Assembly (NCBI GenBank): GCA_965279125.1
Contig: CBDIHL010000043.1
Location: 1-64,000, forward strand
DNA from: Dinoroseobacter sp965279125
Lineage (GTDB): Bacteria > Pseudomonadota > Alphaproteobacteria > Rhodobacterales > Rhodobacteraceae
Direction: 5' to 3'
Length of the DNA stretch: 64,000 nucleotides
Part shown: positions 1 through 6,848 of the stretch, piece by piece
Position numbering within the stretch: position 1 is the first letter of the stretch
Layout of the letters: each line of letters starts with the position of its first letter
The notes under the pieces: generated by a model
Databases searched by the model: none
Told to the model about the DNA's origin: nothing
What the model saw: the letters and a program-made list of their open reading frames with translations, nothing else
Made by a program: the position numbers and the translations under genes

Positions 1-261
1 CCAAAGGCCTGCCTCAGCCGGATTGCCCAAGGATACGGTGGATCGCCCCAACTCGCCCGTTGCCAGCGGGGCTGCAACTTGCGCCGCCTCCCCCGCGCCC
101 GGACGCGCCACGGGTCGGATCGTATCGTCCCCTGGCGCTTGGACCTCGCCGTCAAAGACCGCCGCGACAGGCTCGGCCTCCCCCCTCGGTCCCAGCAAAT
201 CCAGATCAGAGCAGGCGCTCAGGCCCAGGCTCGCGGTGACGATCAAAAATGTAACTCTCAT
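1..261 (-). CDS. Putative lipoprotein, N-terminal part (runs off the left edge)
   Basis: The minus-strand frame opens with ATG at 261 and runs out of the window without a stop, so only about 87 residues are visible. It begins with a short lipoprotein signal (MRVTFLIVTASLGLSAC) whose lipobox cysteine is residue 17. A low-complexity Pro/Ala/Gly stretch follows, then a segment containing TVSLGNPAEAGLW. That ending resembles small Rhodobacterales lipoproteins that are often labelled D-galactarate dehydratase without good reason. The gene is divergent from moaA, with 64 bases between the starts. The function is unknown and the family call is from memory. Confidence 0.6.
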   Translation of the reverse strand, partial: MRVTFLIVTASLGLSACSDLDLLGPRGEAEPVAAVFDGEVQAPGDDTIRPVARPGAGEAAQVAAPLATGELGRSTVSLGNPAEAGLW

Positions 262-325
262 CACATAAATGTCGCCTACCCCGCGCGCCCTTGCAAGCCC
301 CGCAAGGCCCCCCTAGCCTCGCGCC

Positions 326-1336
326 ATGGACCAGACCGCCCCTCTCATCGACCCGTTCGCCCGCTCCATCAGCTATCTGCGCGTGTCCGTCACCGACCGC
401 TGCGATTTCCGCTGCGTCTATTGCATGTCCGAGGCGATGCAGTTCTTGCCGAAAAAGGAGCTGCTGACGCTGGAGGAGCTGGATCGCATGTGCTCCACTT
501 TCGTCGGGCTTGGCGTGCGCAAACTGCGGATCACCGGGGGCGAGCCGTTGGTGCGCAAGGGGATCATGACCTTCTTTGATGCGATGACACGACATCTGGA
601 GAGCGGCGCGTTGGAGGAGCTGACGCTTACCACAAACGGCAGCCAGCTTGAGCGGTTCGCGGACGACCTCTATGCCGCCGGGGTGCGCCGGATCAACGTG
701 TCTTTGGACACACTCGATGACGATAAATTCGCGCGCGTGACCCGGTGGGGACGCTTGCCGCAGGTTCTGCGGGGCCTCGATGCGGCTCAGAAGGCCGGGC
801 TGCGCGTTAAGATTAACGCGGTGGCTTTGAAGGGGTTTAACGAAGACGAGCTGGAGAGCCTGACCCGCTGGTGTGCGTCGCGCGATATGGACCTGACATG
901 GATCGAAGTGATGCCCATGGGCGATCTGGGTGGCGAGGACCGGGTGGGTCAGTATTGGTCCTTACGCGATGTGCGCGCGGCCTATGCGGCGCATTACACG
1001 GTGCGTGATCTGGCCGAGCGGACAGGCGGCCCCGCGCGCTATGTCCGGCTGGAAGAGACGGGTCAGAAGATCGGGTTCATCACGCCGCTGAGCCATAATT
1101 TCTGCGAAAGCTGCAATCGGGTGCGGCTGACCTGCACGGGCGAGCTGTATATGTGCCTTGGCCAAGAAGACATGGCCGATCTGCGCGCACCTTTGCGGGC
1201 GAGCGAAGACAACGCGGTGCTCGAGGCCGCGATCCGGGAGGCGATTTCGCGCAAACCCAAGGGCCACGATTTCGACTATTCGCGACAGACGGCGGATGGG
1301 CAAGTAAGCCGACATATGAGCCATACGGGGGGGTAA
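326..1336 (+). CDS. moaA: GTP 3',8-cyclase MoaA
   Basis: This is a radical SAM enzyme that converts GTP to 3',8-cyclo-GTP, the first step of molybdenum cofactor synthesis in the cytoplasm. The 336-residue length is normal. The N-terminal cluster motif C-x3-C-x2-C is at Cys26, Cys30 and Cys33 (CDFRCVYC). The C-terminal cluster motif C-x2-C-x13-C is at Cys260, Cys263 and Cys277. The protein ends in Gly-Gly, as MoaA proteins do. No other moa or moe genes are beside it, so it stands alone here. A molybdenum- or tungsten-type formate dehydrogenase subunit may be present at the far right end of the window. The stop codon lies inside the left arm of an inverted repeat. Confidence 0.96.
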   Translation: MDQTAPLIDPFARSISYLRVSVTDRCDFRCVYCMSEAMQFLPKKELLTLEELDRMCSTFVGLGVRKLRITGGEPLVRKGIMTFFDAMTRHLESGALEELTLTTNGSQLERFADDLYAAGVRRINVSLDTLDDDKFARVTRWGRLPQVLRGLDAAQKAGLRVKINAVALKGFNEDELESLTRWCASRDMDLTWIEVMPMGDLGGEDRVGQYWSLRDVRAAYAAHYTVRDLAERTGGPARYVRLEETGQKIGFITPLSHNFCESCNRVRLTCTGELYMCLGQEDMADLRAPLRASEDNAVLEAAIREAISRKPKGHDFDYSRQTADGQVSRHMSHTGG

Positions 1337-1392
1337 TCGCCGCTCCGACCTTTGGTCGACAATTGATCCAGTGGATCAATTGAGGCGATTAC
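1333..1392. terminator. Nested inverted repeat at the moaA stop codon
   Basis: The inner arms are 11 bases each (CAATTGATCCA at 1360-1370 and its complement at 1372-1382) with a one-base centre. Outer arms of 9 bases (GTAATCGCC at 1333-1341, GGCGATTAC at 1384-1392) flank them, and the moaA stop codon TAA is inside the left outer arm. No T-run follows, so it may be a processing or attenuation hairpin, or an operator, rather than a standard terminator. Confidence 0.5.
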
Positions 1393-1475
1393 GGGCGGAG
1401 CCCCGAGGATGGGTTCTCTGAGACGGCAAAAGTGCCACCAACGTGTCCCGCTTCCAGCTGCAAAAAACGCGCTCT

Positions 1476-1572
1476 CCCTAACAATATTAGGGGTCCCGCG
1501 CAAAAACCACCACATATAGCCGGAAAACGGATAACACCCTCTACCAAGGGTATAGGCCCTAACATTATTAGG
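1476..1572. repeat. Paired CTAACAWTATTAG palindromes, locus A (upstream of sbtA)
   Basis: CCCTAACAATATTAGGG lies at 1476-1492 and CCCTAACATTATTAGG at 1557-1572, with starts 81 bases apart. Between them is AAACCACCACATATAG, and a related AAACCACCA segment lies between the pair at locus B. The same kind of pair occurs at 15325-15409 and 36747-36845. The rest of the gene-free stretch 1393-1697 shows nothing coding. It contains a CtrA-like site just after this pair. Confidence 0.75.
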
Positions 1573-1576
1573 CGTC

Positions 1577-1591
1577 TTAACTTTGCGTTAA
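1577..1591 (+). promoter_or_regulatory. CtrA-like site TTAA-N7-TTAA
   Basis: The sequence TTAACTTTGCGTTAA matches the full CtrA consensus of alphaproteobacteria (TTAA, seven bases, TTAA). It sits about 107 bases before the sbtA start and 5 bases after the second palindrome of locus A. Locus B has a partly similar sequence in the same place after its second palindrome, with one half-site lost. The call rests on consensus only. Confidence 0.5.
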
Positions 1592-1697
1592 GGTTTTCGT
1601 CCTCCCAAACGCCCCTCTCGCCCCCTGCTCTTGACGCATTGCCGCGAAGCCGTCACACGAGCTATACGGCGCGCCTTTGCCCGATCGGAGCACCCCC

Positions 1698-2699
1698 ATG
1701 GACCTTCTGCTCGACTTCCTCGCCCGGTTTGCCAGCCAGCTGCAAAGCCCGACGCTTGGCTTTCTGGTCGGTGGCATGTTGCTCGCAGCGTTCGGCTCCA
1801 AACTGCAAATCCCCAACGCGATTTACCAGTTCATCGTCTTCATGCTGCTTTTGCGCATCGGGATCAAAGGCGGCATGGAAATTCGCGAGGCGAACCTTGT
1901 GGACATGGCCCTGCCCGCGCTGCTCTCGGTCATCCTCGGCCTCGGGATCGTCGCCTTGGGGCGCTACACGCTGGCCTATCTGCCGGGCGTGAAGACCGAG
2001 GATGCGATTGCCACAGCGGGCCTCTTCGGAGCCGTCTCCGCCTCCACCTTCGCCGCCGCGATGGTGGTGCTTGACGAGGCGAATGTCACCTACGAGGCTT
2101 GGGTCCCGGCGCTATATCCGTTCATGGACATCCCAGCGCTGTTGCTCGCGATCGTGCTGGCCAACATGCACAAAGCCAAGATGAGCGGCGATAAGGCGGC
2201 CAAGGTCAAACTCTGGCCTATCGTCAAGGAAAGCCTGCAAGGCTCCGCCCTCTCAGCCCTCCTGCTCGGCCTTGCCCTTGGCCTTCTGACCCGGCCCGAG
2301 CGGGTCTTCGACAGCTTCTACGACCCGCTGTTTCGGGGCTTCCTGTCGGTGCTGATGTTGATCATGGGGATGGAAGCGTATCAGCGCCTGAACGAGATGC
2401 GCCGCGTCGCCCATTGGTATGTCGTCTACGGCATCGCAGCGCCCCTGATCCACGGTCTGATGGGGTTCGGGCTCGGCTATATCGCCCATATCGCCACCGG
2501 ATTCAGCCCCGGCGGTGTGGTGCTGTTGGCGGTCATCGCGGCATCGAGTTCCGACATCTCCGGCCCGCCTACCTTGCGCGCGGCGATCCCGTCGGCCAAC
2601 CCGTCGAGCTATATCGGATCGTCCACATCCGTGGGCACACCCGTGGCCATCGCCATCGGCATTCCGCTGTTTATCGCAATGGCCGAGGCGCTCTTTTAG
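1698..2699 (+). CDS. sbtA: Sodium-dependent bicarbonate transporter family permease (SbtA-like)
   Basis: This is a membrane protein of 333 residues with about ten hydrophobic helices, of the SbtA/DUF897 family that carries out Na+-dependent HCO3- uptake in cyanobacteria. Supporting segments are GLFGAVSASTFAAAM in the first half and the C-terminal PSANPSSYIGSSTSVGTP stretch, which matches the family's conserved end. ATG at 1698 is preferred over an upstream TTG because GGAG lies 7 bases before it. The convergent neighbour is an SbtB-like PII protein, which strongly supports the call. The upstream region carries a CtrA-like site and a palindrome pair. Bicarbonate as substrate is inferred from the family and has not been tested in this group. 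Confidence 0.85.
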   Translation: MDLLLDFLARFASQLQSPTLGFLVGGMLLAAFGSKLQIPNAIYQFIVFMLLLRIGIKGGMEIREANLVDMALPALLSVILGLGIVALGRYTLAYLPGVKTEDAIATAGLFGAVSASTFAAAMVVLDEANVTYEAWVPALYPFMDIPALLLAIVLANMHKAKMSGDKAAKVKLWPIVKESLQGSALSALLLGLALGLLTRPERVFDSFYDPLFRGFLSVLMLIMGMEAYQRLNEMRRVAHWYVVYGIAAPLIHGLMGFGLGYIAHIATGFSPGGVVLLAVIAASSSDISGPPTLRAAIPSANPSSYIGSSTSVGTPVAIAIGIPLFIAMAEALF

Positions 2700-2713
2700 C
2701 GCCAAGTCCCCGG

Positions 2714-2736
2714 TTCAGGGTTCCAAAAATACTCAA
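2714..2736 (+). repeat. Dispersed intergenic repeat (TTCAGGGTTCC...ATACTCAA), copy 1
   Basis: This is a 23-base element between the convergent sbtA and sbtB genes. Similar copies lie at 18404, 22687, 39596 and, in variant form, 33621. The T-rich minus strand suggests a role at transcript ends, but there is no hairpin. Confidence 0.6.
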
Positions 2737-2743
2737 CTCCGCC

Positions 2744-3073
2744 CTAACCGGCGGGCACAAACTTATGTTGGCGCAGGATTTCCACCGGCTCCAGATACGC
2801 GATGCCTGAGAAATTCTCGAAAAACTGCGCGGCCACGGCCTCTGCAATCGCCTCGGCACTCGCATGATCCGGCGTGATCACCTCGATCTTGACGTTGCTC
2901 AGCCCATCGACCACCGCCGCGCGGTCCGTGGTCGCGCGCTTGCCGCGACTGCCTTTGCCGCCAGCGGACACAAACGTATAGCCCGTCCCGCCATTGGCCT
3001 CGATAATCTCGGCCACCCGGTCGACGAGCAGTTTTTCGGTGATGATAACGGTCTTCCAAGCCTGATGGGTCAT
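2744..3073 (-). CDS. sbtB: PII-like signalling protein (SbtB-like)
   Basis: This is a 109-residue cytoplasmic protein with a ferredoxin-like PII fold signature: VIITEKLLVDRVAEII, then YTFVSAGGKGSRG (T-loop region) and FFENFSGIAYLEPVEIL. Cyanobacterial SbtB binds adenine nucleotides, including cAMP, and controls SbtA. The pairing with sbtA here argues for the same role. It lacks the C-terminal Cys-Gly-Pro-x-Gly-Cys redox loop of cyanobacterial forms and ends in FVPAG. ATG at 3073 is chosen because AAGGAA lies about 8 bases upstream, and a longer frame starts at 3112. The gene is convergent with sbtA, not downstream in the same operon as is usual. Confidence 0.82.
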   Translation of the reverse strand: MTHQAWKTVIITEKLLVDRVAEIIEANGGTGYTFVSAGGKGSRGKRATTDRAAVVDGLSNVKIEVITPDHASAEAIAEAVAAQFFENFSGIAYLEPVEILRQHKFVPAG

Positions 3074-3133
3074 GGGCGCATTCCTTCGAGGGTCCCCCAC
3101 ATATGGGGGCAAACGGGCCGCTCTGCCAAGGGG

Positions 3134-3835
3134 TCACAGATGCGATTGAAGGGCGCTGGCCACGGCATCGGGGGTCGTGACCATCAGCATATGCCCGCCT
3201 GTCAGTTGGGCATAGTCCCACGCCGGATCGGCGCGCACGCGATCTGCGAACTGCCCAAATGGACCTTGCGGGAAGTCGCTGGCCCAGACGTAGCTTCGGT
3301 GACCTTGGTAGTGACCCTCGAGCGCCAGCGGCTCGGTCAGACACGCGAAGGGATGCGGCCGACTGAGACGGTCCAGCCACGCTTGATCGGCAGGATCACT
3401 CACGCCGTAGAACGCCGCAGGATTGTGCGGAAGTCGCCATCCGTCCCCGCCCGCCACGAGGCCCTCGTAATGCGCGACCCGCGCGGGCGGTTGCAACGAC
3501 ATCACCGATTGCCCGTCCTCCAGGATAAACGCGTCGAGATAGATCAGCCGCGAGATCCGCGCCGCCTCCGCCTCCGCCACCCCGGTCACCACCGCGCCGC
3601 CATAGGAGTGGCCGACGAGGGTGATATCCTCCAGCTCCTCCCACCGAAGCACATTCGAAACGTCCTCGATATGTGTGCTCAGATTGATATCGCGATGGGC
3701 CAGATGCGCGCGCTCGCCCACCCCGGTCAATGTCGGCGCAAACACCCTGTGACCTTGCGCCCGCAACCGCCCGGCCACCCGCGTCCAGCACCAGCCACCG
3801 AGGCCGAGCCCGTGGACAAGAACAAAGCACGCCAC
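3134..3835 (-). CDS. Alpha/beta-fold hydrolase (esterase-like)
   Basis: This is a 233-residue cytoplasmic hydrolase. The oxyanion segment LVHGLGLGGWCW is near the N-terminus, the nucleophile elbow GHSYGG places the serine at residue 77, and a C-terminal GGHML supplies the likely histidine. The overall pattern resembles the EstC/hydroxynitrile lyase-like and plant methyl-esterase branch. The substrate is unknown. It starts 2 bases after the stop of the methyltransferase gene on the same strand, so it is probably the last gene of the transcript that begins with the ABC ATPase at 8696. Confidence 0.85.
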   Translation of the reverse strand: MACFVLVHGLGLGGWCWTRVAGRLRAQGHRVFAPTLTGVGERAHLAHRDINLSTHIEDVSNVLRWEELEDITLVGHSYGGAVVTGVAEAEAARISRLIYLDAFILEDGQSVMSLQPPARVAHYEGLVAGGDGWRLPHNPAAFYGVSDPADQAWLDRLSRPHPFACLTEPLALEGHYQGHRSYVWASDFPQGPFGQFADRVRADPAWDYAQLTGGHMLMVTTPDAVASALQSHL

Positions 3836-3837
3836 GG

Positions 3838-4434
3838 CTAGGCAGGCTTGCGCGCGATCAGATCAATCAAGGCCGAGCGTCCCACATGGGCGCTACCGGA
3901 TTGAACATCGCGTTCATAGGCAGCCAACCGTTCGATATGCCAGCCTTGGAAGGTATCTCTCAGAAATTCCTGCGTATACATGTTGTCGGCACTAGGCGGG
4001 CCACCCGTACCAAGCGCGATTTGCTCAGGGGAATAGCCGTGCAGCACGATCCGACCGCCTGGTTTGACCGCCCTCCTCATCGTCTTGAACTGATGCGCGC
4101 GCTCAGTGGGGCCAAAGAACTGGATGAAGATCCCGAACACCGTATCGAACTGCCGAGACCAATCCCAACCTGTCCAATCGCTGACATGTGCCTCGACCTC
4201 GACACCTGCCTCAGCCGCCAAGGCTTGCGCGCGGCTGATGGCTGTGGGCGACAGATCAAAGCTGGTGACGATCAAACCACGCTGCGCCAGATGCACCGCA
4301 TTGCGCCCTTCCCCATCGGCCACGCAGAGCGCTGTCTGAGCGCCCTCTGCCACCCATGGGTTCTCCGTCAGGAACGCGGACGGGGCGCGCCCAAAAAGGT
4401 AGTCGCCTTCCGCCGCATAGCGGTCTTCCCACAT
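3838..4434 (-). CDS. Class I SAM-dependent methyltransferase (TehB-like)
   Basis: The 198-residue protein opens with MWEDRYAAEGDYLFGRAPSAFL, followed by motif I as CVADGEGRNAVHLA, an acidic end of strand two (SFDLS) and a post-motif region FDTVFGIFIQFF. This arrangement is common to thiopurine S-methyltransferase/TehB-like proteins acting on small molecules. The substrate cannot be told. Its ATG overlaps the stop of the M20 gene (TGATG at 4436-4432), which implies translational coupling. Confidence 0.85.
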   Translation of the reverse strand: MWEDRYAAEGDYLFGRAPSAFLTENPWVAEGAQTALCVADGEGRNAVHLAQRGLIVTSFDLSPTAISRAQALAAEAGVEVEAHVSDWTGWDWSRQFDTVFGIFIQFFGPTERAHQFKTMRRAVKPGGRIVLHGYSPEQIALGTGGPPSADNMYTQEFLRDTFQGWHIERLAAYERDVQSGSAHVGRSALIDLIARKPA

Positions 4435-5600
4435 CAGCTTGCCGGCATCCGCTGCTCAACCACCTCGGCATACCACGAGCATCCCGCCGGGATCGCGTCA
4501 TCGGTAAAGTTATATTTGGGGTGATGCACAGCAGCTGTGTCGCCGTTGCCCACCAGGATATACGCGCCCGGACGCGCATTTGACAGGAACGCGAAGTCCT
4601 CGCCGCCCATCACTTGCGGCGCGTCGGTGTCGCACGCCCCGGCCACGGATTTGGCAACCTCGGCGGCGAACGCGGTTTGCTCATCAGAGTTCACCATCAC
4701 CGGGTAGTTGCGCAGATAATCGACCGTGGCCGAGCCGCCATAGACTTCCGCCGTGCGCTCCGCGATTTGGGTCAAACGCTCCTGCGCCATGTCCTGCACA
4801 TCCGCGTCGAGCGTGCGCACAGTCCCTTTCAAGGTCACCGTTTCGGGGATGACGTTATGGGCTTTGCTTTCCGTCTCGAAGCTGGTGATCGAGACGACAA
4901 GCTGCTTCATCGGATCGAGATTGCGCGCGGCGATGGATTGCAGCGCGAGCACGATATGGGACGCGATCACGGTGGTATCGATGGTCTCATGCGGCTTTGC
5001 TGCGTGTCCGCCTTTCCCGGTGACGGTGATGGTCAGCAGGTCGGCGGCGGCGAAGAAGGGACCCGAGCGGATGGCAAACTCGCCCACCGGTTGGCCGGGC
5101 CAGTTGTGCATCCCGTAGACCTCTTGGATACCGAACTTCTCCATCAGGCCATCATCGACCATCTCGCGGCCCCCGCCCCCGCCTTCTTCGGCGGGCTGGA
5201 AAATGACGACCGCAGTGCCGTCGAAATTGCGGGTCTCTGCGAGGTATTTGGCAGCGCCCAGAAGCATCGCCGTGTGGCCGTCATGGCCGCAGGCATGCAT
5301 CGCACCGGGGGTTTTGGAGGCGTAGTCCAGCCCGGTATCCTCAAATATCGGCAGCGCGTCCATGTCCGCGCGCAGCCCGATCACCTTGCCGGAGGTGTTG
5401 GTCTTGCCCTTGATGACGCCCACCACGCCGGTGCGGCCCATGCCGGTGACAATCTCGTCGACGCCGAACTCTTTCAGCTTGTCGGCCACGATCCCGGCGG
5501 TGCGGTGGACCTCGAACAGGATCTCGGGGTTTTCATGGAAATCGCGGCGCCATTCGGTGATCTCGGGGAGCATCTCGGCGAAACGGTTCTTGATGGGCAT
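4434..5600 (-). CDS. M20 family aminoacylase / hippurate hydrolase-like amidohydrolase
   Basis: This is a 388-residue zinc-type peptidase of the M20 aminoacylase branch that hydrolyses N-acyl amino acids. Metal and catalytic segments are LRADMDALPI, HACGHDGHTAMLLGAA, and EEGGGGGREM for the catalytic glutamate region. A dimerisation domain sits in the middle. It follows an argE-like gene and a peptide-type ABC importer on the same strand, which suggests that imported N-acylated amino acids or peptides are deacylated. Two hairpins lie in the 80-base gap before its start. Confidence 0.9.
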   Translation of the reverse strand: MPIKNRFAEMLPEITEWRRDFHENPEILFEVHRTAGIVADKLKEFGVDEIVTGMGRTGVVGVIKGKTNTSGKVIGLRADMDALPIFEDTGLDYASKTPGAMHACGHDGHTAMLLGAAKYLAETRNFDGTAVVIFQPAEEGGGGGREMVDDGLMEKFGIQEVYGMHNWPGQPVGEFAIRSGPFFAAADLLTITVTGKGGHAAKPHETIDTTVIASHIVLALQSIAARNLDPMKQLVVSITSFETESKAHNVIPETVTLKGTVRTLDADVQDMAQERLTQIAERTAEVYGGSATVDYLRNYPVMVNSDEQTAFAAEVAKSVAGACDTDAPQVMGGEDFAFLSNARPGAYILVGNGDTAAVHHPKYNFTDDAIPAGCSWYAEVVEQRMPAS

Positions 5601-5620
5601 TTGGTTTCCTCTTTCGGTGG

Positions 5621-5648
5621 CCGAGATTTTTCGTCCGAAAAATCTCGG
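5621..5648. terminator. Hairpin with TTTTTCGTCCGAAAAA core
   Basis: Perfect 13-base arms (CCGAGATTTTTCG and complement) surround a two-base centre. It belongs to the same family as the hairpins at 5651-5680 and 24336-24373. It lies between argE and the M20 gene on the minus strand and may end or dampen read-through. Confidence 0.6.
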
Positions 5649-5650
5649 GG

Positions 5651-5680
5651 CCCAAAACTCTTCGGACGAAGAGTTTTGGG
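5651..5680. terminator. Hairpin immediately after the argE-like stop codon
   Basis: Perfect 14-base arms (CCCAAAACTCTTCG and complement) surround a two-base centre, abutting the stop codon at 5681-5683 on the minus strand. The loop region TTCGGACGAA is the complement of TTCGTCCGAA in the next hairpin. The two could therefore pair with each other as an alternative fold. Confidence 0.65.
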
Positions 5681-6844
5681 CTACGTCGCGAGCCGTTCGA
5701 CCAGACGGCGCATGAACGCATGGCCTGCCTCAAACTGACTGATCTCGATAAACTCATCCGGTTGGTGGGCTTGGGCAATGTCGCCCGGCCCGCACACCAC
5801 GGCAGAATAGCCTTCGCGCTGGAATTGACCAGCCTCGGTGCCGTAGCTGACGACGTGGCTTGCGTTATCACCGGTTAGCGCGCGCGCCAGCGCTTCCGCC
5901 GGGCCGTCCACCTCGGGCTCCAAAGGCGGCACATCGAACCGCTCGCGCACCTCGATCCGCGTCTCGGGCACCACGGCCTGCATCCCGGCCTCTACTTCGC
6001 GGACCTTCTCGATATAGACTTGCGCCCAATCGCCTAACGCCTCGCCGGGCACACAGCGGAAATCGAAGCCGAAATGGCAGTCCTTGGCGGTGATGTTATG
6101 CGCGGTCCCGCCTTGCAGCTGGCCCACATGCGCGGTCGTCCAGGGCGGGTCGAACATTGCGGCCAGCTCCGTGACGGGTTTGGCGCGGTTTTTCTCGTTC
6201 AACTGGTTGGCGAAATCGATCAGCTTGGCAGCCTCAAGGATCGCCGACACGCCTGTGTGCATCAGCGACGAGTGCACCTCGAACCCCTGCACATGGGTGT
6301 CGATCCCGATCCCGCCTTTGTGGCCTGTCACGACGCGCATGGACGACGGCTCGCCCACGATCACCGCCTCGGCCTTTGGGATCACGCCCAGCATTTCGGG
6401 GATCAGGACGGGTGCGCCGAGGCAGCCGATTTCCTCGTCGCGGGTAAGTGCAATCTGCAAGGGGCGCTTGAGGTCAATCTTTGAGGCCTCCACCAGCGCC
6501 CAGATCGCCAACGCGTCGAACCCTTTCATGTCGCAGGTGCCGCGCCCGTAAAGCTTGCCGTCTTTTTCCGTCACCGTGAACGGGTCCATCGTCCAGTCCT
6601 GCCCATCGACCGGGACCACATCGGTATGTCCCGAGAGCAAAACGCCGCCGTCCTCAGGCGGTCCGACATGGGCGTAGATGGAAGCCTTCTGCCCAGTCTC
6701 GTCCAGTTGACGATGGCTTTCGATCCCGTGGGAGGCGAGGTAGTCTTGGACCCAATCTGTCAGCGCGAGGTTGCTGTCGCGGCTGACGGTCGGGAAGCTG
6801 ACGAGTTTTTCAAGGAGTGCGCGGGGGGTTAAGGTTTGGGTCAT
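5681..6844 (-). CDS. argE: Acetylornithine deacetylase ArgE-like (M20)
   Basis: This is a 387-residue M20 metallopeptidase. Visible motifs are LLSGHTDVVPVDG (metal ligands), YGRGTCDMKGFDALA, and the catalytic TRDEEIGCLGAP. The length and motif spacing fit ArgE of Rhodobacterales, which removes acetyl from N-acetylornithine. In this operon it could equally act on other N-acyl amino acids. ATG at 6844 lies 4 bases after the stop of the ABC ATPase gene. A TTG 15 bases upstream would overlap it. Close spacing suggests coupling to the importer. Confidence 0.88.
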   Translation of the reverse strand: MTQTLTPRALLEKLVSFPTVSRDSNLALTDWVQDYLASHGIESHRQLDETGQKASIYAHVGPPEDGGVLLSGHTDVVPVDGQDWTMDPFTVTEKDGKLYGRGTCDMKGFDALAIWALVEASKIDLKRPLQIALTRDEEIGCLGAPVLIPEMLGVIPKAEAVIVGEPSSMRVVTGHKGGIGIDTHVQGFEVHSSLMHTGVSAILEAAKLIDFANQLNEKNRAKPVTELAAMFDPPWTTAHVGQLQGGTAHNITAKDCHFGFDFRCVPGEALGDWAQVYIEKVREVEAGMQAVVPETRIEVRERFDVPPLEPEVDGPAEALARALTGDNASHVVSYGTEAGQFQREGYSAVVCGPGDIAQAHQPDEFIEISQFEAGHAFMRRLVERLAT

Positions 6845-6848
6845 CTGA

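Noticed and set aside
1360..1382. The inner palindrome after moaA as an FnrL site
   Set aside because: FnrL needs TTGAT-N4-ATCAA. Here the half-sites are seven bases apart.
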